Assembly: GCF_004745865.1 (NCBI RefSeq)
Contig: NZ_SRKZ01000001.1
Location: 1,054,001-1,118,000 of the forward strand
From: Hymenobacter wooponensis
Lineage (GTDB): Bacteria > Bacteroidota > Bacteroidia > Cytophagales > Hymenobacteraceae
Direction of reading: 5' to 3'
DNA length: 64,000 nucleotides
Shown here: positions 18,760 to 28,411 of the stretch, piece by piece
Layout: the number at the start of each line of letters is the position of its first letter
How positions within the stretch are numbered: the stretch's first letter is position 1
Made by a program: the position numbers and the translations under genes
Notes under the pieces: generated by a model
What the model was told of the DNA's origin: nothing
Database searches by the model: none
What the model saw: the letters and a program-made list of their open reading frames with translations, nothing else

Positions 18760-21700
18760 ATGTTCAAACGACTTACTCTACTCCGGCAGTCCGGCAAACC
18801 GGCCTTGCTGGGTGGCCTACTGGTGGCTACACTGAGCGTATCACAGTCTGCCACAGCCCAACGCGTACTGTGGTCTGATGCTCAGGTGCCGGCCGTTGCG
18901 CGACAGGCAACGCAGCCCCTGTCTCAGTTCAGAGCGGTTAGCTTTCAGCTCCAAGCCGTTCGTGAGGTCCTGAATACAGCTCCGGCTCAGCAAAAGGGAG
19001 GAGCCCGCAGCTCTGCTACTGTAGTTTCCTTACCTCTGCCTGATGGCACCTCCCAGCGCTTTCGTGTGGTGCAAGTGCCCGTTATGGCACCAGCCCTGGC
19101 GGCCCGCTACCCTTCCATCCGGACGTACGCGGCCCAGGGCATCGATGACCCTGCCGCCACTGCCCGCCTCGACGTGAGTCCGGCTGGCCTACACGCCATG
19201 ATTCTGGCATCTGACAAAACGGTATTCATTGACCCGGCGGGGCAAGGCTCAGATACGCATTTAGTGTTTGAGCGCCGCTCTATGAACCGAGGTACTTTCA
19301 CCTTTGTGTGTGCTACACCCAGTGCCGACGAGTTGGGAACCACTGCGCCAGTAGCTAACCGCGCCCTGGTAGCCAACGGCACCACCCTGCGCACCTACCG
19401 AATGGCGCTGGCCTGCACCGGCGAGTATGCCACTTACTATGGTGGCACCAAAGAAGGTGCCCTGGCGGGCATGGTAGCCTCAGTAAACCGGGTGAGCGGC
19501 ATCTACGAGCAAGAGCTGGCCGTGAGACTGGTGCTGATTCCGCAGACAGACCAGCTAATTTACTTAGACCCCGCCACCGACCCCTACACGAATGATGACG
19601 GGGAGGTGATGCTGAATGAGAATCAGAAAAACATCAGCACCATCATTGGGGAAGCTAACTACGATATTGGGCACGTATTCAGCACGGGTGGGGGCGGTAT
19701 AGCCCAACGCCCCTCTGTGTGCTTGCCCACCAATGCCAGCTTTACGCAGGGCAAAGCTCGAGGCGTAACTGGCCTACCGGCTCCTATCAACGACGCCTTT
19801 AACATTGACTTTGTAGCCCACGAAATAGGCCATCAGTTTGGTGCCGACCACACGTTCAATAGCGTTAGTGGCAATTGCGGAGGCGGCAACCGCTCAGCCT
19901 TTTCAGCCTACGAACCTGGCTCTGGCACTAGCATCATGGCCTACGCCGGCATTTGCGGCAACGACAACCTACAGCCCAACTCTGACCCGTACTTCCACTC
20001 GCGCAGTTTTGATCAGATTGTATCGCACATTAATGGAGCCGGCAACTGCTCGGTGAATACTGCCACTGGCAACACACCGCCTGTGGTTAATGCAGGCCGT
20101 AACTACGCCATTCCTATCAGCACTCCCTTTGTGCTCACGGGTTCAGCTACTGACGCCAACGGCGATGCCCTCACCTATTCCTGGGAACAGTATAACCTAG
20201 GCCCCTCGGGCTCCGCCAATTTGCCCTCGGGCGATGCCCCGTTGTTCCGCTTCTTCTCCCCCACGGCTAGCCCTACCCGCAACTTTCCTCGCCTCACCAG
20301 CCTGATTAACAACACCCAAACAATTGGCGAACTGCTACCCTCTTACGGGCGGCGCCTGATTTTTCGCCTGGTGGCCCGCGATAACCGCGTGGGGGGCGGA
20401 GGTATCGATTATGACTCCATGAACGTGGTAGTGGTTGGTAGCGCAGGCCCCTTTGTGGTGACGCTGCCCAACACGCCCACCACATGGCTGGCTACGGCTC
20501 CGCAGCAGGTTACCTGGAACGTGGCCAACACCACGGCGGCCCCTATCAATGCGACCAATGTGGATATTCTGCTTTCCACCGATGGTGGCCTGACCTACCC
20601 CACTACGCTGCTAGCTGGCACCCCCAATGATGGTGTAGAAACAGTTACCATCCCCGCCAGCGTGGGTAACACTAGCACTGCTCGAATCAGGGTGCAGGCC
20701 ACGGGCAACATATTCTTCGATATCTCAAATCAGAATTTTACCATTCAGGTACCCACCGGTCCTACCTTTTACCTGACCGCTGCGGCTAACCCTACCATTC
20801 CGGTGCTATGCCCTGGCACCAACTCCGTAAGCCTGCCGGTTGCGGCAGGAGCCTTGCAGGGCTTTACCGGGGAGATTACGCTGGGCGCCACGGATCTGCC
20901 TGCCGGCGCTACCGTAACGTTTGGTAGTACATCTCTGAGCCCGGGCAACTCCACTACATACATCATCAATACTTCGGCAACTACGCCAGCTGGCACATAT
21001 ACGGCTACGCTCACGGGTACCAGCGGCGGCATTACCCAACGCCAACAGTTCCGCTTCACGGTGTTGCCCGCTACCACTCAGGCGGCGGTTATTACCACCC
21101 CGGCAGCATCTGCGCGCACTACATTACGCCCGACTCTCGCCTGGAATCCGGTGCCCAACGCCACCTCTTACGACGTGCAACTAGCCACCGACCCGGACTT
21201 TACCAACTTAGTACTTAACCTAACGGGCATTACCAGCACCTCTCTCACGGTCGGTGCCAGCCTGCTGCCCAGCACTACCTATTACCTTCGGGTACGGGGA
21301 GTAGGTACCTGCGGAGCAGCACCGTACTCCGCTACTATACCTTTCCAGACGGGTGTACAAAACTGCCAGACTGTAGCTGCGGCCGCTGTTCCCGTAACCA
21401 TTTCGGCCACCGGAACGCCCACCGTTACCTCTGTTATCAACATTACCAACACTGAGCGGGTATCTGACCTGCGAATTCGTAACCTGGCTATTACCCATCC
21501 GAATGTTGGGGAGCTGGAGATATCACTCACGAACCCAGCTGGGGCCCGGGTGGTCCTGTTTTCGCGCCTCTGCGCCGGAACAGCTAACCTTGACCTGAGT
21601 TTTGATGAGGCTGCCCCCACGGCTCTGGCTTGTCCGCTTACTAGTGGCAGTACTGTGCGGCCGGCCAATGCGTTGAGCGCGCTGCTAAATTCGCCCGCCA

Positions 21701-22356
21701 ACGGCAACTGGACCCTAACCATTTCTGACAATGCTTCTGGCAACGGTGGCACCCTCACGGGCTGGTCGTTAGAGCTGTGCACGCTGGCGGCGGCTCCCAA
21801 TGCCCCTACCTCTCTTACTACTCAGGCACCGGTTACATCAAACAACCGCGCCAGCATAGACCTGCTTTGGCTAGATGCCTCAGCTAACGAAACAGGGTTT
21901 GAGGTAGAACGCTCAACTGATAACGGAACCTTTGCCCGCATTGCCACGCTCCCTGCCAACAGCACGTTCTACACCGATCAGGTGAGTACCAATAGCCGCT
22001 ACTGCTACCGCGTGCGGGCCATTAATAGCACCGGCAACTCCGGTTACAGCAACGAAAGCTGTCAGACTGTTTCTACCATCACGGCCGTGCGCAATGCGGC
22101 GCTTCTGCAGGGCATAGAGGTATTCCCGAACCCCAGCAAGGGAGTGTTTGAAGTAAGAATTGGCAATACCCAGCGCGGCGCCATCACGTTGCGCGTAACG
22201 GATGCTCTAGGCCGCACCATTTCATCTCAGACTTTCACTAAAGGAACCGCTACCCTTAATCAGTCCCTCGACTTGAGTACCCTCAGCAACGGCGTCTACA
22301 CCTTGCACCTCGACATGCCCAACGGCTCGGCAGTAGTGCGCTTGTTGAAGCAATAG
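18760..22356 (+). CDS. Secreted zinc metalloprotease with P-domain, Fn3 and T9SS sorting domain
   Basis: 1198 aa. Signal peptide ends near residue 34 (ATAQ). The catalytic domain has HEIGHQFGADH (354-364), the HExxHxxGxxH zinc site of reprolysin/metzincin peptidases, and the Met-turn SIMAYAG (391-397). Ig-like repeats follow. A proprotein-convertase P-domain lies about 870-1010 (ELEISLTNPAGARVVL, GNWTLTISDNASGNGGTLTGW), then a fibronectin III domain (about 1015-1110). The last 75 residues are a type A Por sorting domain (VFPNPSKGVFEVRI...GVYTLHLDMPNGSAVVRLLKQ). It is exported through the outer membrane by the type IX system and either anchored or released. Confidence 0.93.
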   Translation: MFKRLTLLRQSGKPALLGGLLVATLSVSQSATAQRVLWSDAQVPAVARQATQPLSQFRAVSFQLQAVREVLNTAPAQQKGGARSSATVVSLPLPDGTSQRFRVVQVPVMAPALAARYPSIRTYAAQGIDDPAATARLDVSPAGLHAMILASDKTVFIDPAGQGSDTHLVFERRSMNRGTFTFVCATPSADELGTTAPVANRALVANGTTLRTYRMALACTGEYATYYGGTKEGALAGMVASVNRVSGIYEQELAVRLVLIPQTDQLIYLDPATDPYTNDDGEVMLNENQKNISTIIGEANYDIGHVFSTGGGGIAQRPSVCLPTNASFTQGKARGVTGLPAPINDAFNIDFVAHEIGHQFGADHTFNSVSGNCGGGNRSAFSAYEPGSGTSIMAYAGICGNDNLQPNSDPYFHSRSFDQIVSHINGAGNCSVNTATGNTPPVVNAGRNYAIPISTPFVLTGSATDANGDALTYSWEQYNLGPSGSANLPSGDAPLFRFFSPTASPTRNFPRLTSLINNTQTIGELLPSYGRRLIFRLVARDNRVGGGGIDYDSMNVVVVGSAGPFVVTLPNTPTTWLATAPQQVTWNVANTTAAPINATNVDILLSTDGGLTYPTTLLAGTPNDGVETVTIPASVGNTSTARIRVQATGNIFFDISNQNFTIQVPTGPTFYLTAAANPTIPVLCPGTNSVSLPVAAGALQGFTGEITLGATDLPAGATVTFGSTSLSPGNSTTYIINTSATTPAGTYTATLTGTSGGITQRQQFRFTVLPATTQAAVITTPAASARTTLRPTLAWNPVPNATSYDVQLATDPDFTNLVLNLTGITSTSLTVGASLLPSTTYYLRVRGVGTCGAAPYSATIPFQTGVQNCQTVAAAAVPVTISATGTPTVTSVINITNTERVSDLRIRNLAITHPNVGELEISLTNPAGARVVLFSRLCAGTANLDLSFDEAAPTALACPLTSGSTVRPANALSALLNSPANGNWTLTISDNASGNGGTLTGWSLELCTLAAAPNAPTSLTTQAPVTSNNRASIDLLWLDASANETGFEVERSTDNGTFARIATLPANSTFYTDQVSTNSRYCYRVRAINSTGNSGYSNESCQTVSTITAVRNAALLQGIEVFPNPSKGVFEVRIGNTQRGAITLRVTDALGRTISSQTFTKGTATLNQSLDLSTLSNGVYTLHLDMPNGSAVVRLLKQ

Positions 22357-22378
22357 AATAGCAGGCACTATTACTTAC

Positions 22379-22408
22379 AAAGGCGGCTCCTAGATGGGAG
22401 CCGCCTTT
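22379..22408. terminator. Bidirectional terminator between converging genes
   Basis: AAAGGCGGCTCC, loop TAGATG, GGAGCCGCCTTTT. It serves the metalloprotease (plus) and the HhH gene (minus). Confidence 0.88.
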
Positions 22409-22423
22409 TGTTTAGAACCGAGA

Positions 22424-24538
22424 TTAAAACCGGTAACGAACTTGGGCTTTAATATCTGACCGGCGCGGCCCCTGAATCTCCTCCAGCCCTGAGCCGATAA
22501 CCTGCTGGTGGCGATAATGCGTTTCGGCGTAGCGCAGCCAGAGCGTAAGATGGCGGTTCACCTCTAGCTGCGCGAGCACGTAGGCGCGGGTGCCACGCCC
22601 GGCTAGCACGGGCACTGAGAATGCGTAGAGCACATCCTGCTCATACACGTATTGCCGGGTATCATAGTCGTCGGTATCGAAGAGAGCGTACCGGCCAGAT
22701 AGGCGCAGACGAGGCCGAGGGCTCACCGCTATATCCTGAGCCAGCACGTAGCCGCGGCGGCGCGCCCCATCATCTTCACGGTATTGCGTGCCCTGCACGC
22801 GGGTACGCAGGCTAAGGATGGGCAATGGGCTAGCATCATACAACAGCAAGAGGTTTTGCCGTTGGGTGGGCACCGGCAAGGGTGCCGCGCGTAGCGTATC
22901 CGCATCATAGGCTTTGGTGCGTTGGCGCAGTTGGGCGTAGAGCAGGCTGGTTTTGGTGGGGCTAAACGTTACCCGCAGCAGCCAGTCGTGGCCCTGTGAG
23001 GGCGCGCCCACTTGGTATTTCAACCACGGGAAGCTGAATTGATCGTAGTAGCCGGAGACCTCCCACCGCGCGAGGGGCCGCAATTTCATGCCCAAATATA
23101 TCCCATTCTCATTGATGTTGCGCGTGTTTTCACTTAGCGCGTTACCATAGAACGAATGAAAATTTCGGGCGTAGGAACGGTAAAGAACCGATACATCTAA
23201 GTTCGGGGCGAGGCTGGCCAGTAGGCCATTCACAGTGCCTAGGCCACCACTGCTGCTACGCCCTGTTTCGCCAAACAGCAGCAGGTTTTGCCACACGTAG
23301 CTGTAGTGAGCACTGAGAGCTAGGTTTTGGCGGCCACTAAACTCATAGGCATTGTATGCCTCAGTGCGGCGCAGCAATGGTTTATCAAACTGTGTGCTGA
23401 TGGCCGAGAGGCCTAGAGCCAGGTCACCACTGAGGCTGGCGTAGCTTAGGTTGCCACCCAGTACTGTTTCGCGGAGTGCCTTCCGGTTCGCCAGCTCTGA
23501 TGGTGTGCGGTGCATACCCGTCAGTTGCAGTGAGGATGCTACTTCAGTATAGTCTTCGAGCGTATCCTGGCGCTGGGCGAAACTAGCATCTACTCGCTTC
23601 CTAGATATAAAGGCCGTGGCTCGTATGGTCGCATTCACCGCCACGGTGGCCGCTGCCCCCCGGAAGAATGTATTTTCTAATACTGAAGAATATGGCCTTA
23701 GCCCAACGGAGCTGCGCCGCAGCGTGGTGATAGTCTCGGCCCCTTTCCCCACCGCTAGCCCCGACGAGAGCAACAGCCCTTGCCCAAACTGCAATTGGTA
23801 GTCGCCGAGAGCAAGGGATTTGAGGCGGCCACGCTCCTGTACCATGAAATGGCCGGAGTAGAAATCGGCACCGTAGCGGCGGGTGGCGGGGCTCCAGGCT
23901 AATGGCTCGCCGGCGTCTTTTTCGGCCGTAAAGCCTAGGCTAAAATCACGGGCCCTACTCACGCGGTAGCGCACCAACAGCTTATCCGGCGAGCCGAGGT
24001 AGCGCGTGGCGGGCCGCCCCCCAGACACGGTATCGGGCGCCGCATAACCGCGCCGCTGCTGTAGGCCTCGCTCATAGCGAAGAAACAAGGCATTATTCTC
24101 TTCCTGCCGGATGCGCTGCCACAGCGGGCCTCGCGTGGCATTGGGGTCTGTGGTTTGTACCGTCACGAAGGGCGCGGCCCGATAAATGGTGCGCAAGTCA
24201 AACCCATCAATGCTCTGCAGTTCATACAGGCTCAGCAGCCCGCCCGTACGCTGCCTATGCTCAAGCAAATTGGTAATTTGAACTTCTGAGAGCAGCAGCA
24301 AGCCCCGCAGTTCCTCGCGGGTTGCGGTGTTGAGGTTGAGCGGCGTTTGATAGTACTGCAGCAGCGTTTCATACAGATCCTCATAAGGCACTTGGTCGCT
24401 CTGTACTTCGGCGAACAACTCCTGGGTAAGTCGGTCGAGGTCGGGTATTGCCGGCCGCGGATACTCTTGTGCCTGCGCCAAATTAGCTAGGCCCAGGCAC
24501 AGGCCTAGTCCAATCATTGCCCTCAAAATGCGCTTCAT
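22424..24538 (-). CDS. Helix-hairpin-helix domain, probable outer-membrane barrel protein
   Basis: 704 aa from the ATG at 24538, chosen because it overlaps the upstream stop as ATGA and starts a signal peptide (MKRILRAMIGLGLCLGLANLAQAQ). Residues about 65-125 carry ComEA-like HhH repeats: LNLNTATREELRGLLLLSEVQI and then LLSLYELQSIDGFDLRTIY. Residues about 150-704 alternate short polar and aromatic strands (RYERGLQQR, YGADFYSGHFMVQERG, LLRVTFSPTK...) and end in KAQVRYRF, with a C-terminal Phe, as in outer-membrane beta barrels. HhH motifs usually bind DNA without sequence preference. The substrate is unproven. Confidence 0.8.
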   Translation of the reverse strand: MKRILRAMIGLGLCLGLANLAQAQEYPRPAIPDLDRLTQELFAEVQSDQVPYEDLYETLLQYYQTPLNLNTATREELRGLLLLSEVQITNLLEHRQRTGGLLSLYELQSIDGFDLRTIYRAAPFVTVQTTDPNATRGPLWQRIRQEENNALFLRYERGLQQRRGYAAPDTVSGGRPATRYLGSPDKLLVRYRVSRARDFSLGFTAEKDAGEPLAWSPATRRYGADFYSGHFMVQERGRLKSLALGDYQLQFGQGLLLSSGLAVGKGAETITTLRRSSVGLRPYSSVLENTFFRGAAATVAVNATIRATAFISRKRVDASFAQRQDTLEDYTEVASSLQLTGMHRTPSELANRKALRETVLGGNLSYASLSGDLALGLSAISTQFDKPLLRRTEAYNAYEFSGRQNLALSAHYSYVWQNLLLFGETGRSSSGGLGTVNGLLASLAPNLDVSVLYRSYARNFHSFYGNALSENTRNINENGIYLGMKLRPLARWEVSGYYDQFSFPWLKYQVGAPSQGHDWLLRVTFSPTKTSLLYAQLRQRTKAYDADTLRAAPLPVPTQRQNLLLLYDASPLPILSLRTRVQGTQYREDDGARRRGYVLAQDIAVSPRPRLRLSGRYALFDTDDYDTRQYVYEQDVLYAFSVPVLAGRGTRAYVLAQLEVNRHLTLWLRYAETHYRHQQVIGSGLEEIQGPRRSDIKAQVRYRF

Positions 24539-25446
24539 GGCTGCCGTTGCTCCCACTGTAGCACAATGCTCACTTGTTGGCTAAGGCCCAAAGACTGCTG
24601 CCACGCAGCGGCATAGTCCACCTGAAATGCCCCTGTTCGAAACCCAACACCACCCGTAGTCTGGTGAGTAAGTGCTGCTAGGCCACCTCGCAACGCCAAC
24701 ACCGGTACCGGGCGATATTCTAGCCCAGTCTTAAAGTCTGCATCCTGCTCCACATCTTTCTCCGTCTCCGCCAGCACCAATACCTTCTCCGAAGCGCGCC
24801 ACCTCAAGCCTGCCCGCAGCACTGTGGGTACCCGCTCATCCTGATAAGACGCCACCCGAGCCTGGTTGAGGTTATAGAGCGTAGCCCCAAACGTTAGCTT
24901 GTGCGGAATGATATCTGCCTGCCCTGCCAGTGAGGCAGCCACAGTGCGGCGGCTGCCCAGCCCCTCTAGGCTTATCTGCAACACCTCCACACGGGCCCCA
25001 ACGCGCACCGTGCCCAGTTGGTACCCATAAGCTACTCCCAGCGCTTGCTCAGAATACAGCTTACCCCCAAATCGCTGGGCCGTGACGCCCACCACCCCAA
25101 AGCGCGGAACTTCTGCCGCAGCTACCGCAGCCGGAACACCTGCAACCGTTCCGGCTGCGGTAGCCCGGTGGCCTAGAGGCATTGCTACTGCGACAGAAGC
25201 TGTATTGAGGGAAGGCAGCAAAAACTTGTTCGCGGCTCCAAACCCTACGGCGGGGCGTGTTAAACCGCCTAGCGCCGCAGCATTGTTTGTAGCCACCCAA
25301 ACGTCGTTTTCCAGTACAGTGCTTACCTGGCCTAGGCCTGCAGCGCGGGCACCTCCGGTTCCGAGTGTGCTTACCTGCGCTCGTACGTCTTCTACTCCTG
25401 CTCCTAAAATGAGCAGAGAACTTACTATGTATAGTTTCACCATCAA
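24535..25446 (-). CDS. PorV/PorQ-like outer-membrane protein
   Basis: 303 aa (a second ATG lies one codon further). A signal peptide is present (YIVSSLLILGAGVEDVRAQ). The mature N terminus, STLGTGGARAAGLGQVSTVLENDVWVATNNAAALG, is typical of Bacteroidota PorV/PorQ-type and FadL-like outer-membrane proteins, where repeated short strands follow. It precedes the HhH gene and overlaps it by four bases, so the two proteins are made together and may act together in the outer membrane. Specific function is unknown. Confidence 0.75.
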   Translation of the reverse strand: MMVKLYIVSSLLILGAGVEDVRAQVSTLGTGGARAAGLGQVSTVLENDVWVATNNAAALGGLTRPAVGFGAANKFLLPSLNTASVAVAMPLGHRATAAGTVAGVPAAVAAAEVPRFGVVGVTAQRFGGKLYSEQALGVAYGYQLGTVRVGARVEVLQISLEGLGSRRTVAASLAGQADIIPHKLTFGATLYNLNQARVASYQDERVPTVLRAGLRWRASEKVLVLAETEKDVEQDADFKTGLEYRPVPVLALRGGLAALTHQTTGGVGFRTGAFQVDYAAAWQQSLGLSQQVSIVLQWEQRQP

Positions 25447-25531
25447 TACTTACTAATCAACTATAAAAGATTCTATTGCAGCAAAATAATCACACGCTCC
25501 ACCTCTAACAATCTTATTCGATCAATGGCAT

Positions 25532-25567
25532 AAAAAAGCCTCTGTATCACTTGATACAGAGGCTTTT
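25532..25567. terminator. Terminator after the S46 peptidase gene
   Basis: AAAAAAGCCTCTGTATCA, loop CT, TGATACAGAGGCTTTT. On the minus strand it follows the peptidase stop codon closely. Confidence 0.88.
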
Positions 25568-25594
25568 CATTAGCTGCCAGTAGCTAAGCAGCCT

Positions 25595-27889
25595 TTACAG
25601 CATAGCGGCGTCCTTCTTGCGCTTGATCTTGGTTTTGCCATCTTTTTCGGTCTTTACCTTCATCTTCTCCACATCGCTCATGTCGGCGGAGGCAGAGGCG
25701 GCGGGGCCTACTCCAGGGTTAGGGCCATTGTTGACGATGGTCATTTCGTCGACGAGGCTTTTGGCACCTCCCAGCTTCTCAATGCACCAGAGCACGTACC
25801 GGATGTCGGCGTTGATGCAGCGCTTGAGCTCGGGGTCGTAGGCCAGGTCGCCGGTCATGGCTTCCCAGTTACCATCGAAGGCAATGCCGATAAGCTCACC
25901 ACGGCCATTGATAACGGGTGAGCCGGAATTGCCGCCCGTGATATCGTTGTCGGTAATGAAAGATACGGGCAGGTTGCCCTGCTTATCAGCGAAGCGGCCA
26001 TAGTCTTTCATTTTCAGCAACTCCAGCTCTTTCTTGGGCACCACAAACTCGGGGTTGGTGGGGTCTTCCTTTTCCAAAATGCCCTGAGCCGTGGTTTTAT
26101 AGTCGTAGGCCACTGCATCGCGGCCTTTGTAGGGGCGCACGGTGCCGTAGCTGAGACGAATGGTAGAGTTAGCGTCGGGTGAGTACACCTTCTGGCTGTT
26201 CTTCTCGCGCAAGGCGGCCACATAGAGACGGTTGGCACGGCCCAGGCCAGCCTGCAGGCCCTGCAGCTTGGGCAGAACGTTCTGCACATAGTTCGTGTAC
26301 ACCGACTGGTACGTTTTGTAGCCAGGATCAGCCTCCAGCTTTGCCAGCGTAGGGTTAGCCAGGAAGGCATTCACTTTAGCTTCTGAGGTCAGGAAGGAGT
26401 TGCTGAACACGTAGTCGGCATATTTCTGCATAGAGCCACCGTACTGCTTCTGCACCGTCTGGAACACGTCGGGTTGCTGGTCTTTGGGCACATCCTGCAT
26501 GTAGAGGCCCATGAGAGCGGCAAACACCTTCTTGTCCGTGGAGGCGCTGTAGTCCTTGAAGTACTCGGCTACGGGCTCTTTCAGATCGGCTACAGCTTTG
26601 CTGATGGCTGCTTTGTCGGTGGGTGAGTTTTTCAGAGTAGTGTAGAGCGGCATCATGCGCGCAGCCAGCGTTACAATCTCCGTTCCGAAGGCGGCTTCCT
26701 GCACGTACTGCGAGCTAAGGTTGTACTGGCGCATCCCAGCGTAGGCCTGGTTGATGGTGTTTAGAGCCTCACCATACTGTTGAGCACGGTTCTGGTCCTG
26801 AGCAATCCACTGCATCAGAGAATTTTCCTCAGCTTGCTTGGCTTCTACCGTTTTCAGGCGCTTCATGCCTTCGTTCTGGCCGATGTAATACTTCCAGTAG
26901 TTGGCAATGCCGGCGTACTTCGAGGCATACTTCAGGCGCAGCGCCGCATCCTGGTCCATATCCTCTTTCCAAAGCTTCAGGCGAGTGTCACGCAGCTTGA
27001 TGCGGGCAGGGTTGGTCTGGTCCAGGGTCATCTGCAGGCCGGCAGCGGGCAGGAAACGCTGGGTGCGGCCCGGGAAGCCGAACACCATGGCAAAGTCTCC
27101 TTCACTCACGCCTTGCAGGCTTACGGGCAGGTGCTTCTTGGGCACGTAGGGCACGTTATCGGCCTGGGGCTGGGCGGTGGGCTTGTTGTTTTTGTCGGCA
27201 TACACCCGGAACATCGAGAAGTCGCCGGTGTGGCGAGGCCACATCCAGTTGTCGGTGTCACCGCCAAACTTACCTACCGCTTCCGGCGGTGCCCCTACCA
27301 GGCGCACATCGCCAAAGCGCTGATACACGAACAGGTAATACTCGTTACCACCAAACATGTCTCGCACGTAGGCCACGTACTGGCCGTTTTCTTTGGCGGC
27401 ATCGGCTAGCTCGCGCTGGCGCTTCTGCACGGCGGCTATGCGCTCGGGCTCGGGCGTGCCGGGCGTAATGCCTTCCAGCACCTTGCCTGTCACTTCTTCC
27501 ATGCGCACCAGAATATCCACGAACAAACCGGGGTTGGTTTTCTCTTCCTGCGGGGTGGTAGCGAAGAAGCCGTTCTGGAGGATGTTGTTCTGGGGCGTGC
27601 TGTGGGTTTGCAGCGCATCGTAGCCGCAGTGGTGGTTGGTCAGGAGCAGGCCTTGCTTACTCACAAACTCGCCGGTGCAGAAGCCCCCAAGCTGCACTAC
27701 GGCATCTTTGAGCGAGGCATTGTTGACGTTGTAAATTTCTTCTGCCGTGAGCTTGAGGCCTTTCTTCTGCATGTCGGCCTCATTGAGGCGTTTCACGAAG
27801 AGGGGCAGCCACATACCTTCGTCGGCGTGGGCCGCAAGGGGTAGCAGCAGCGTCAGTAGCAGGACTTTCGCCCAGTGATTCTTGCGCAT
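25595..27889 (-). CDS. S46 family dipeptidyl-peptidase, DPP7-like
   Basis: 764 aa. Signal peptide MRKNHWAKVLLLTLLLPLAAHA. It removes dipeptides from oligopeptides in the periplasm. The chymotrypsin-like His is in LLTNHHC (82-88) and the Ser is residue 655 in GGNSGSP. Residue 673, 18 after the Ser, sets specificity in this family: DPP11 has Arg there and takes Asp/Glu at P1, DPP7 has Gly and takes hydrophobic P1. Here it is Gly (FDGNWE), so DPP7-like activity is expected. The C terminus adds a Lys-rich tail of about 30 residues. Confidence 0.93.
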   Translation of the reverse strand: MRKNHWAKVLLLTLLLPLAAHADEGMWLPLFVKRLNEADMQKKGLKLTAEEIYNVNNASLKDAVVQLGGFCTGEFVSKQGLLLTNHHCGYDALQTHSTPQNNILQNGFFATTPQEEKTNPGLFVDILVRMEEVTGKVLEGITPGTPEPERIAAVQKRQRELADAAKENGQYVAYVRDMFGGNEYYLFVYQRFGDVRLVGAPPEAVGKFGGDTDNWMWPRHTGDFSMFRVYADKNNKPTAQPQADNVPYVPKKHLPVSLQGVSEGDFAMVFGFPGRTQRFLPAAGLQMTLDQTNPARIKLRDTRLKLWKEDMDQDAALRLKYASKYAGIANYWKYYIGQNEGMKRLKTVEAKQAEENSLMQWIAQDQNRAQQYGEALNTINQAYAGMRQYNLSSQYVQEAAFGTEIVTLAARMMPLYTTLKNSPTDKAAISKAVADLKEPVAEYFKDYSASTDKKVFAALMGLYMQDVPKDQQPDVFQTVQKQYGGSMQKYADYVFSNSFLTSEAKVNAFLANPTLAKLEADPGYKTYQSVYTNYVQNVLPKLQGLQAGLGRANRLYVAALREKNSQKVYSPDANSTIRLSYGTVRPYKGRDAVAYDYKTTAQGILEKEDPTNPEFVVPKKELELLKMKDYGRFADKQGNLPVSFITDNDITGGNSGSPVINGRGELIGIAFDGNWEAMTGDLAYDPELKRCINADIRYVLWCIEKLGGAKSLVDEMTIVNNGPNPGVGPAASASADMSDVEKMKVKTEKDGKTKIKRKKDAAML

Positions 27890-28060
27890 AAAATGGGGTG
27901 GTATAAGAGAAGGAAACTATCCGGCTAGGCCAGGCGGCGAATTTACAAAAAGCCCGGTTCCCGGCGAGTGGCCGCAGTTCTCTGCCTAACACGCGGGAGC
28001 TTACAGTAGTGAGTTCCGCCCGCTGCAATCATTCGGCGCGGGTTGCGGTTATTTGCGGGT

Positions 28061-28282
28061 ATGTCGTACCTGTTTCGCCAGCTATTGCTAGGCCTGCTCT
28101 GGGTGTACCGCCACCTGATTTCGCCCCTCACGCCGGCCAGCTGCCGCTATATGCCCACCTGCTCAGCCTACGCGGTGCAGGCCATTCACAAATACGGCCC
28201 ATGGCGCGGTGGGCAGCTGGCGCTGCGCCGCATTAGTCGCTGCCACCCGTGGGGAGGGAGTGGTTATGACCCCGTTCCTTAA
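28061..28282 (+). CDS. yidD: Membrane protein insertion efficiency factor YidD
   Basis: 73 aa from the ATG at 28061. The whole family pattern is present: [31 protein letters not shown] then [24 protein letters not shown]. It is a small peripheral inner-membrane protein that assists YidC-dependent insertion. In many bacteria it lies next to rnpA and yidC; here it is separate from both. Confidence 0.95.
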   Translation: MSYLFRQLLLGLLWVYRHLISPLTPASCRYMPTCSAYAVQAIHKYGPWRGGQLALRRISRCHPWGGSGYDPVP

Positions 28283-28411
28283 CAATCAGGTAGAGCTACT
28301 TATGTGAGTAGAATATTTCTAATTCACCATTTCCTCGCTCCTGCGTATAGAATTGCTGTGTATCGCGGCAGCCCTTGGTTTGCCGCGTTTTTCTGACATC
28401 TAACATTTTTT

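Noticed and set aside
21282..21800. Minus-strand open frames inside the metalloprotease gene
   Set aside because: They are the complement of a P-domain and linker with strong codon bias and have no independent support.
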